Shown here piece after piece: positions 21,513-26,879 of a stretch of 26,879 bases of DNA; the stretch's first letter is position 1; the number at the start of each line of letters is the position of its first letter. Under the pieces are notes generated by a model, which saw only the letters and a list, made by a program, of their open reading frames with translations, was not told the DNA's origin and did not search any database. The DNA is taken from the NCBI GenBank assembly GCA_000434635.1, contig HF988041.1, positions 1,723 through 28,601 of the forward strand. The letters are read 5' to 3'. A program made the position numbers and the translations under genes. This DNA comes from Firmicutes bacterium CAG:110. GTDB lineage: Bacteria > Bacillota > Clostridia > Oscillospirales > Oscillospiraceae.

Positions 21513-22307
21513 TCAGTCACTCGTGGCTTTTTCGGTTTCCCCGCGATACAGCCGGACGGTGAAGATCGCGGTCACGATGACGATGGCCGCCAGAATGGCT
21601 TCCAAAACGGGAACGGGGACGGCGTCCTTGAGCAGCGCACCCAGTGCGTCCACGGCGAAGTGGATGCCCATGGCAGCGAGGAAGAAGCCCCGGCGGTGAT
21701 ACCGGACGGCGCGGTACACCAGATACGACAGGCAGATTTGCAGAGCGAACGCGATGAGCCGCTCCACGCCGGCCATATAAAAGAGGTAAGAGGGAAGCGT
21801 CCACAGCTGGGAGATCGTCTCCAGAGAAGTCGCCCGGGCGGCTTCGTCCAGCCCGGCGAGGGCGCTTTCCAGCTTGCCGCCGTTGACCATGGAAACGGTG
21901 GCGAGGTTGGAAACGCAGGTCAATCCGCCGACGAACAGTGCTTCAACGCCGCCGTGACCCACGCCGTACATCAGGGCGTTTTCCTTTTCCAGCTGGCTGC
22001 CCAGAAAATACTTCATGGCGACCAGCCGCCCGAATTCCTCAAAAACCGCAGCCGCCGCGCCGCCGTACAGGGCGGACAGCCACAGGTTGCCCGTCAGTTT
22101 CTCCCCAAAGACGGCGCTCATGGCCAGGTGGAGCATCTGCTCTAAGAACATGGCGAAGATGACGAAGGTCACCGCGCCCAGGAGCATGTCGGAAAGCTTT
22201 GCGCCGGTTTTGCGTTTCAGCAGGACGCACAGCGCCACGGGCGCTGCCACGCAGAGAATCAGGCTGACGACCATGCCGGTAATGCTTGCGGAAGATACTG
22301 TGTTCAT
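21513..22307 (-). CDS. YhfC-family intramembrane metalloprotease-like protein
   Basis: A 264-residue polytopic membrane protein of the YhfC family, related to CPBP (CAAX-protease-type) proteins. The predicted metal and catalytic residues are visible: Glu90-Glu91 with Arg94 (FEEFGRL), His118 and Glu122 (GHGGVE), and a later His216/Asp220 (GIHFAVDALG). Members of this broader superfamily are linked to bacteriocin self-immunity and peptide processing in Gram-positive bacteria. It starts after AAAGGAG, 18 bases downstream of the sdpI-like gene, so it is probably the third gene of the sdpR-sdpI operon. That fits a role in toxin resistance or envelope stress, although no SdpC-like toxin gene is visible. 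Confidence 0.85.
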   Translation of the reverse strand: MNTVSSASITGMVVSLILCVAAPVALCVLLKRKTGAKLSDMLLGAVTFVIFAMFLEQMLHLAMSAVFGEKLTGNLWLSALYGGAAAAVFEEFGRLVAMKYFLGSQLEKENALMYGVGHGGVEALFVGGLTCVSNLATVSMVNGGKLESALAGLDEAARATSLETISQLWTLPSYLFYMAGVERLIAFALQICLSYLVYRAVRYHRRGFFLAAMGIHFAVDALGALLKDAVPVPVLEAILAAIVIVTAIFTVRLYRGETEKATSD

Positions 22308-22325
22308 ATCGTTTTCTCCTTTCCG

Positions 22326-23390
22326 TTATAGGCCGGTTTTTTTGACTAGAGTGTCATAGAGACTTCGCGTGCTTTCCGCGCTGCTGCCGCTGAGGACCAG
22401 CGTTTTCCCGTTCACGGACAAAATGACGCAGGCTTCCGGGCGGTAGTAGGTGTAGCGGGTGTAAGTGCCGAATTCTTCATTTTCAAACGTCCCCATCAGC
22501 AGCCGGAAGCTACCTACGCCGTAGGTTCGGGTGCCGTCCACGTTGCCCTCCCGGTATTCGATGCCGTCGATGGCGTCGTATTTTACGGTGAGGTCGTCGA
22601 AATAAGAGGCTTCCACGGTAAAGCTGTCGCTGTCGAACCGGTAATGGAGATTGCCGGTGAACAGCGTGACCGCGACGAACACCGCAATCGCTACCAGAAA
22701 GATCAGCACGCCGATGGAGACTTTTTTGGACCTCGGGTCGGGGTCGCTTTCCGTCCCGTGGATCCGGTGGTAGCGGTAAGAATAGGCAATGGGCAGGATG
22801 GACAGAGCGGCTACGGCGAGAATGGTGACGATGATCCCCGGCACCTCCGGAAGCAGAGCGGCAAGCACCATTGTAAAGCCGCCGATGACCCACACCTTAC
22901 CAGCAAAGCGGTGGGTCGCGTTCCAGTTTTCCTCGCTGCCCAGCGTCCAGGAAATTCGGATGCCCACGGTGCGGTTGGGGCGGCATTTGGGGAAATAGTT
23001 GCCTATGGCGGCGAACATCAGTCCCAGCCCCGCATAAATAAGGCTGGTAAGCCGGAATTCCCAGCCCAGCGCCAAAGCGTAGGTGATACCGCTGACGAGG
23101 ATGGAGGTGGCAGGCATTATCCAGAACAGCAGACCTACCACTTTTTTGCTCTGATTCCGGTTCTTTGCGTCCCGGAAAACGAGAAACAGCACCAGATAAT
23201 GGGCGGCCAGCAGCAACAGCGGCTGGAGAAATACGGCGGCGGCCTTGCCGCTCCATCTGTCCGCGCCGCTCATGCCCCAATGGGTGGCAAGCTGGCCGGG
23301 AAGCCGGTTCCACAGAAGCAGCCCTGCGGCGATGGGGAGAAGGGCAAGCAGCGTGGAGACAATCAGTTCTTTTTTGTATTGCTTTATCAT
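22326..23390 (-). CDS. SdpI-family membrane protein (immunity/signal protein)
   Basis: A 354-residue integral membrane protein with about seven helices. The N-terminus carries the DUF1648 signature (LPGQLATHWGMSGADRWSGK, 30-49) and the middle has the SdpI-type segment NRTVGIRISWTLGSEENWN (139-157). The C-terminal ~110 residues after the last helix form a beta-rich PH-like domain (FTVEASYFDDLTVKYDAIDGIEYREG). In Bacillus subtilis SdpI gives immunity to the SdpC toxin and sequesters the repressor SdpR at the membrane. The gene overlaps the sdpR-like gene by ATGA, reproducing that pair, so a similar signal-and-immunity role is likely. The extra PH-like tail is an addition relative to the short B. 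subtilis protein. Confidence 0.88.
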   Translation of the reverse strand: MIKQYKKELIVSTLLALLPIAAGLLLWNRLPGQLATHWGMSGADRWSGKAAAVFLQPLLLLAAHYLVLFLVFRDAKNRNQSKKVVGLLFWIMPATSILVSGITYALALGWEFRLTSLIYAGLGLMFAAIGNYFPKCRPNRTVGIRISWTLGSEENWNATHRFAGKVWVIGGFTMVLAALLPEVPGIIVTILAVAALSILPIAYSYRYHRIHGTESDPDPRSKKVSIGVLIFLVAIAVFVAVTLFTGNLHYRFDSDSFTVEASYFDDLTVKYDAIDGIEYREGNVDGTRTYGVGSFRLLMGTFENEEFGTYTRYTYYRPEACVILSVNGKTLVLSGSSAESTRSLYDTLVKKTGL

Positions 23391-23659
23391 GGGGCAGCGC
23401 CTCCTTTCAAATCCGTGAGCCAGAGCATGATTTCCTCTAAGACCGAGGTGTTCAGCTCATAAAAGATGAATTTTCCCTCCCGGGTGTCCCAGATCAGGTC
23501 GGCGTCCTTCAGAACGGACAGGTGCCGGGACACGGCGGCGGGGGTGATGCTAAAATGGTCGGCAATTTCCCCGGCGGACAGCCTGCCGGACTTGAGCAGA
23601 TTCAGAATTTCCCGCCGGGTCGGGTCGGACAGGGCTTTTAGGGTTTGCTGCAACGCCAA
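23387..23659 (-). CDS. SdpR-like ArsR-family repressor
   Basis: A 90-residue ArsR/SmtB-type winged-helix repressor: LQQTLKALSDPTRREILNLLKSGRLSAGEIADHFSITPAAVSRHLSVLKDADLIWDTREGKFIFYELN. No metal-binding cysteines are present, as in SdpR. The start is a TTG six bases after a perfect GGAGGTG; the frame can be extended by 10 residues but without a ribosome site. Its stop overlaps the sdpI-like start (ATGA). A perfect 11-bp-arm palindrome between promoter and start codon is the likely autoregulatory operator. Confidence 0.9.
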   Translation of the reverse strand: MALQQTLKALSDPTRREILNLLKSGRLSAGEIADHFSITPAAVSRHLSVLKDADLIWDTREGKFIFYELNTSVLEEIMLWLTDLKGGAAP

Positions 23660-23680
23660 GGAATTCACCTCCAATAGAAT

Positions 23681-23707
23681 ATTTAACAATTAACTGAATT
23701 GTTAAAT
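23681..23707. promoter_or_regulatory. Perfect palindromic operator of the sdpR-like operon
   Basis: ATTTAACAATT (23681-23691) and AATTGTTAAAT (23697-23707) are perfect inverted repeats around a 5-base centre, placed directly downstream of the -10 box. The form and position are typical of ArsR-family autoregulatory operators. Confidence 0.8.
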
Positions 23708-23709
23708 GT

Positions 23710-23738
23710 ACTGTACAACAGAAACGGCTCGTTGTCAA
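23710..23738 (-). promoter_or_regulatory. Promoter of the sdpR-sdpI-yhfC operon
   Basis: On the minus strand a consensus TTGACA (23738-23733) and TACAGT (23715-23710) are separated by 17 bp. The palindromic operator begins two bases further downstream and overlaps the expected start point. Confidence 0.8.
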
Positions 23739-23786
23739 GAGGAAAAAGAGGGGCGGTCATTTAATGGGTAGCCATAAAACAGTGAA

Positions 23787-23814
23787 TGGAGCGTATCGGT
23801 ACGGATACGCTCCA
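23787..23814. terminator. Strong hairpin between the PPC gene and the sdpR promoter
   Basis: A perfect 11-bp stem (TGGAGCGTATC with GATACGCTCCA, 6-base loop) lies 45 bases after the PPC-protein stop on the minus strand. The T-run after it is poor on both strands, so it is probably the operon's terminator, possibly aided by RNA decay protection. Confidence 0.55.
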
Positions 23815-23858
23815 CTTCTTATATAACGGGGTGCAGCTCATTATGGCCGCCTCTGTAA

Positions 23859-24287
23859 TCAGATAGCTTCAAAGATCAGTTCGTCATACCCGGTTTCCCC
23901 GTCCTGCTCCACGCCGAAGCGGACGCCGGGAAGCTCTGCGATCACCAGCTCACAGGTGGTGTTGACGATGCAGCCGGGGCAGAGATGACCGCCCAATGTG
24001 GAAAGGTCTTCTCTGGACAGGGCGATGTGCAGATGACACCGCTGCTCGCTGACGGTGCCGTTCAGACTGACGATCTCGCAGTGCTCCCCGATAGACCGGA
24101 TGTTCACACCGCTGGCGTCCCGCACCTTCGCTTCCGTGACGCAGCCCACGGCGGAAAGCACCACTCCCGCCGCAATGTGCTTTTCCTGAGCGAGTTCCCG
24201 GATGGAGAGAAGCAGATCGTCCCCCCGGTGGAGACGGACGCAGTGGCAGACAAAAGCGCCGGATGTGGTCACAATGGGATGGTTCAT
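23859..24287 (-). CDS. PPC/DUF296-domain protein
   Basis: A 142-residue stand-alone PPC (plant and prokaryote conserved, DUF296) domain. The fold is a trimeric beta-sandwich that often binds a metal through histidines, seen here in CHLHIALSREDLSTLGGHLCPGC (about 83-105). The start VCHCVRLHRGDDLLLSIRELAQ and IAAGVVLSAVGCV match the family. The cellular role of bacterial members is unclear; DNA binding, known for plant AT-hook fusions, is not implied because no AT-hook is present. It overlaps the nitroreductase stop by ATGA and ends the four-gene operon. The cysteine content is unusually high for its size. Confidence 0.85.
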   Translation of the reverse strand: MNHPIVTTSGAFVCHCVRLHRGDDLLLSIRELAQEKHIAAGVVLSAVGCVTEAKVRDASGVNIRSIGEHCEIVSLNGTVSEQRCHLHIALSREDLSTLGGHLCPGCIVNTTCELVIAELPGVRFGVEQDGETGYDELIFEAI

Positions 24288-24811
24288 CGGTAATCCACCA
24301 GCTCTCCCATGTCCCGGCGCTTTTTCTCCCGGAGGGGGTCGCCCTCTTTTGCGTAGCCCAGAGCGATCACCAGCCGCACCGGCTGGTCAAGTCCGCAGGC
24401 TGCCCGAAGCTTGGCGTCGTCCAGCCAGCCGATGATGCAGGTGGATAGCCCCTGGGCGGTGGCCTCGGCGGTGAGATAGGCGGCGGCAATGCCGATGTCG
24501 ATGGAGCGGTAGTCCACCTTCGTCACCTTGGAACCCAGAGCGGCGCTCTTGGAGTAGGGGCGCTCAGAGATCACGATCAGCACCGGTGCCTGAGCGGCGA
24601 ATTTGTTCATGCCCATGCCGGTCACACCGGCGACCGCGGCCTTGGCGGCCTGCCCCCGGCAGACGGTGAAGTGGTAGGGCTGGGCGTTGCAGGCGGAGGG
24701 CGCTAAACGGGCGGCTTCCAGCACGGCGTCCAGCTTTTCCTGCTCCACAGGCCGGGTCTCGTCATAGCTGCGGCAGGATTGTCGTGCGCGGGCAATTTCC
24801 AGAAAGTCCAT
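24284..24811 (-). CDS. Nitroreductase-family protein
   Basis: A 175-residue FMN-dependent nitroreductase-like flavoprotein. Typical segments are FLEIARARQSCRSYDETRPVEQEKLDAVLEAARLAPSACNAQPYHF (start of the fold and FMN-binding Arg/Ser residues) and DIGIAAAYLTAEATAQGLSTCIIGWLDDAKLR near the dimer interface; the end is IALGYAKEGDPLREKKRRDMGELV. Such enzymes reduce nitro compounds, quinones or related electrophiles with NAD(P)H. Two adjacent ATGs are possible; the second (24811) is 7 bases from AGGAG and preferred over 24814. It follows another nitroreductase gene by 15 bases. Confidence 0.9.
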   Translation of the reverse strand: MDFLEIARARQSCRSYDETRPVEQEKLDAVLEAARLAPSACNAQPYHFTVCRGQAAKAAVAGVTGMGMNKFAAQAPVLIVISERPYSKSAALGSKVTKVDYRSIDIGIAAAYLTAEATAQGLSTCIIGWLDDAKLRAACGLDQPVRLVIALGYAKEGDPLREKKRRDMGELVDYR

Positions 24812-24826
24812 CATTTTTCTCCTTTG

Positions 24827-25333
24827 TCAGATTTTCCAAATGCGGTTGGCTGCCCGCTCCTTGGGGGCGGGAGCCTCGTCGGCGTAACCCAGAATGCAGC
24901 AGCCGATGCCCCGGTAGTGTTCCGGAACGCCCCACTTGCCGAGAAGCGCCTTGCCCTCCTCGGTGTCGAACATCTCCCGGGCGCGGTTGATCCAGCAGCT
25001 GCCCAGCTCCACGGCGTGGGCGGCGTTGAGCAGATTCCCCAGCACCAGAGAACCGTCTTCCACCCATGTGGGATAGGTGGGGTCAGCCAGCACGACGATG
25101 ACGCAGGGCGCGCCGTAGAAAGGATCTCTTTCCGTCCCCATCACGGCGGCGTTCATGGCTGAAAGCTGATCCCGGGTGGCCTTGTCCCGGACGGCGACCA
25201 TGACGGGCTTCTGATTGTTCATGGCGGAGGGGGCGTAAAGTCCGGCCTCCAGCACGGCGTCCAGCAATTCGTCCGGCACCTGCTCGGGGCGGTACTTGCG
25301 GACGCTGCGGCGGGTTTTCAGAAGTTCACACAT
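24827..25333 (-). CDS. Nitroreductase-family protein, upstream paralogue
   Basis: A 168-residue nitroreductase-fold flavoprotein: CELLKTRRSVRKYRPEQVPDELLDAVLEAGLYAPSAMNNQKPVMVAV is the FMN-binding start, and LVLGNLLNAAHAVELGSCWINRAREMF is the central helix region. The C-terminus (GCCILGYADEAPAPKERAANRIW) is standard. It starts eight bases after AGGAGG and is followed closely by a second, clearly divergent nitroreductase gene, so these are paralogues rather than a recent duplication. Substrate unknown. Confidence 0.9.
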   Translation of the reverse strand: MCELLKTRRSVRKYRPEQVPDELLDAVLEAGLYAPSAMNNQKPVMVAVRDKATRDQLSAMNAAVMGTERDPFYGAPCVIVVLADPTYPTWVEDGSLVLGNLLNAAHAVELGSCWINRAREMFDTEEGKALLGKWGVPEHYRGIGCCILGYADEAPAPKERAANRIWKI

Positions 25334-25352
25334 AAAAAATACCTCCTGGTTA

Positions 25353-26177
25353 TTATTCTGCTGACGGCACTGTCCAGTGTGCCGTCAGAATAGTCTGTTT
25401 TTTCGCAAAGCCCATGGACGCATACAGGCGGATGGCGGGAACATTGTCCGCGTCCACGAGGACGGACATGGCGTTGGGTGCGTTCGCTTCCAGCGCCTTT
25501 GCCAGCAGCTTCCGGCCGTATCCCATGCGGCGGTATTCTTCCAGAACCAGCAGATCAAATGGTTCGTTCTCCTTGAAGGTACGGGTCACATCTATGTAAC
25601 CGACGACCCTGCCGTCGCGGATTGCGAGGAAGGTGTGGAAACGATCCTGTGCCTGCATGACCTTTTCGCCTGTCCAGTACATATCTTTATTGTGGATGGC
25701 GCAGTACTGTTCTGCGTACTGGTCGGAAAGGGGCACGATGCCAGTGGTGTCCATATCCGGCGCGGGGGCTTCCAGCACCATCTTCTGCTGCTCCGGCTCG
25801 AAATCGGCCTTCCGCAGATTCAGCTGTTCCCGCAGAAGGCGGTTGCCGGGATTGAAGACGAAATCGATGCCATAACCGGGGAAGTGCTGCTTCAGATATT
25901 GGAGCGCTTCCAGATAGGCGCTTTTCTCATGGGACAAGCCTGCCAGCATTTCCATGTACTGTTCATCCCGGATAACGAGGAATGCGAACAGCCCAATCAG
26001 CGTCTCTTCATGGTAGACGCCAAAGACGCAGTATCGGTCGGGATTTCCAATCGGTCTGATCAGATTGCTTTGAAGCTGTTCTTCGCTGCTCAGCATGGGG
26101 TCTGAAAAGTTGGGGTCACCTTGAAAGCCTGCGGCAAACGCCCGGCATTCTTCATAGGTTTTTATCATTTGGATCAT
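25353..26177 (-). CDS. GNAT-family N-acetyltransferase
   Basis: A 274-residue protein whose C-terminal ~130 residues form a GNAT domain: FLAIRDGRVVGYIDVTR (beta strands), DLLVLEEYRRMGYGRKLLAKALEA (acetyl-CoA pyrophosphate loop, R-x-x-G-x-G/A type) and AIRLYASMGFAKKQTI (last conserved motif). The N-terminal half looks like a degenerate second GNAT-type fold, as in tandem GNAT proteins. The start is the ATG after GGGGAG (7-base spacing); an in-frame ATG 15 bases upstream lacks a site. A promoter lies just upstream, and the nitroreductase pair follows after 19 bases. Acceptor substrate unknown. Confidence 0.88.
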   Translation of the reverse strand: MIQMIKTYEECRAFAAGFQGDPNFSDPMLSSEEQLQSNLIRPIGNPDRYCVFGVYHEETLIGLFAFLVIRDEQYMEMLAGLSHEKSAYLEALQYLKQHFPGYGIDFVFNPGNRLLREQLNLRKADFEPEQQKMVLEAPAPDMDTTGIVPLSDQYAEQYCAIHNKDMYWTGEKVMQAQDRFHTFLAIRDGRVVGYIDVTRTFKENEPFDLLVLEEYRRMGYGRKLLAKALEANAPNAMSVLVDADNVPAIRLYASMGFAKKQTILTAHWTVPSAE

Positions 26178-26216
26178 GGCTTTTCTCCCCATTGCCGGAA
26201 CGTTTTATTTTTTTAT

Positions 26217-26245
26217 ACTATACCACAATTCCCCAGAAAAGGCAA
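26217..26245 (-). promoter_or_regulatory. Promoter of the GNAT-nitroreductase operon
   Basis: Minus strand TTGCCT (26245-26240) and TATAGT (26222-26217) are 17 bp apart, with a TG one base before the -10. It lies about 40 bases from the GNAT start and right after the ribU-type gene's terminator. Confidence 0.7.
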
Positions 26246-26279
26246 AGAAAAAACTGCCGGTAAAAGCCCCGGCAGTTTT
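26244..26279 (-). terminator. Intrinsic terminator of the ribU-like gene
   Basis: An 11-bp stem (AAAACTGCCGG with CCGGCAGTTTT, 8-base loop) lies seven bases after the stop codon and is followed on the minus strand by TT and CTTTG, so the T-run is contiguous with the stem's T-rich arm. It could act in both directions. Confidence 0.85.
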
Positions 26280-26286
26280 CGTATGC

Positions 26287-26879
26287 TTATTGATGCAGCC
26301 CGAACAGAGGCCTTGCTACCCGCTTGTACAGCAGCATCGTCAGCACGGAGACGACGGCGCCTTTCAGCAGGTTCAGGGGCGCGACGCACAGCAGCACGAA
26401 GGTGGAGACATTGCTGACCCCGCCCCGGATGGCCGTTCCCATGGCGATGATGGTGTCCAGCGGAATGCCGTACAGCTGGGCAAACTTGGGCAGAAGATAA
26501 ACGGCATTGAAGGCGCTGCCGAACACGGTCATGACCAGCGTGCCGATGGCAAGGCCGATGATGGCGCTGTGCTTGCTCTTGTGGGCGTGGTAGAAAATGG
26601 TGGCGGGAAGAACCAGAGAGCATCCTACCACGAAATTGGCAAGATCGCCCACAAAGGCGGTGGAGGTGCCTTTCAGCAGCAGCTTCAGCAGGATTTTCAC
26701 GCCCTCGCACACCACCGTCGCGCTGGGGCCTAAGTAAAATCCGCACAGCAGCACGGGCAGCTCGGAAAAGTCCAGCTTATAGAATTCCGGCGCGAGAATC
26801 ACCAGCGGGAAGTCCAGCACATGAAGCACGGCGGCGATGGCGGCGCTGATGCCGATGATGCTGACCCGCCGGGCGGGGC
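26287..26879 (-). CDS. RibU-type ECF transporter substrate-binding (S) component, partial
   Basis: The window ends inside this gene; about 197 residues are visible in frame, with the N-terminus missing. It is the membrane S component of an energy-coupling-factor vitamin importer. The family signature for riboflavin-type S components is clear: ARRVSIIGISAAIAAVLHVLDFP, then YKLDFSELPVLLCGFYLGP, then KILLKLLLKGTSTAFVGDLANFVVG. It works with the shared EcfT/EcfA module, not encoded here. A FMN riboswitch would be expected upstream but lies outside the window. The open frame continues through the window edge, so the GTG at 26829 is not a real start. Confidence 0.9.
   Translation of the reverse strand, partial: PARRVSIIGISAAIAAVLHVLDFPLVILAPEFYKLDFSELPVLLCGFYLGPSATVVCEGVKILLKLLLKGTSTAFVGDLANFVVGCSLVLPATIFYHAHKSKHSAIIGLAIGTLVMTVFGSAFNAVYLLPKFAQLYGIPLDTIIAMGTAIRGGVSNVSTFVLLCVAPLNLLKGAVVSVLTMLLYKRVARPLFGLHQ

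Overview
The window looks like chromosome from a gut-type clostridial anaerobe (Bacillota, class Clostridia, probably Oscillospiraceae-like). This rests on moderately GC-rich housekeeping genes (greA-lysS, an sdpR/sdpI/yhfC cluster, a RibU-type ECF transporter subunit), AGGAGG-type ribosome binding sites, and an accessory island whose gene families (DUF3268, DUF6462, DUF5348, DUF5697, VirD4/TraG) are typical of conjugative elements of gut Clostridia. Genus cannot be fixed from the sequence alone.

Layout. (1) 1-1470, plus strand: a cytoplasmic GH53 endo-galactanase and a small AT-rich orphan. (2) 1471-3677: a non-coding stretch ending in a palindromic operator/promoter, then a Fic-domain AMPylase and a two-TM membrane protein, both plus strand and AT-rich. 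(3) 3689-19150, all minus strand: a mobile-element-derived island. From its upstream end (right) it holds two DUF6462 DNA-binding proteins, a tiny ORF, a striking inverted repeat, a DUF5697 winged-helix protein, a small basic protein, another winged-helix-like protein and a VirD4/TraG coupling ATPase. These are followed by an unknown protein whose 3' end runs, out of frame, into a 5'-truncated multi-CnaB LPETG adhesin. Then come an LPQTG major pilin, two class C sortases and a secreted membrane-anchored accessory protein. Finally there is a separate operon (DUF3268 zinc-finger protein, sigma factor, signal peptidase I), preceded by a strong promoter and a ~240-nt structured leader that ends in a terminator-like hairpin. 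(4) 19151-19391: a terminator plus repeats resembling a recombination-site remnant. (5) 19392-26879, minus strand: chromosomal genes greA-lysS; sdpR-sdpI-yhfC; GNAT-nitroreductase-nitroreductase-PPC protein; partial ribU.

How the genes work together. The pilin, adhesin, sortases and signal peptidase form a complete Gram-positive sortase-pilus toolkit; the linked sigma factor and RNA leader are plausible regulators. The transfer part keeps the coupling protein and control proteins, but no relaxase, VirB4-like ATPase or integrase is visible. The coupling-protein operon breaks directly into the middle of the adhesin's thioester domain. The simplest reading is a deletion that removed the conjugation machinery together with the adhesin's signal peptide; an assembly chimera or a programmed rearrangement are alternatives. 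The most noteworthy items are that junction, the DUF3268 leader, the Fic operator and gene pair, and the 15-bp-arm inverted repeat at 18193-18232.
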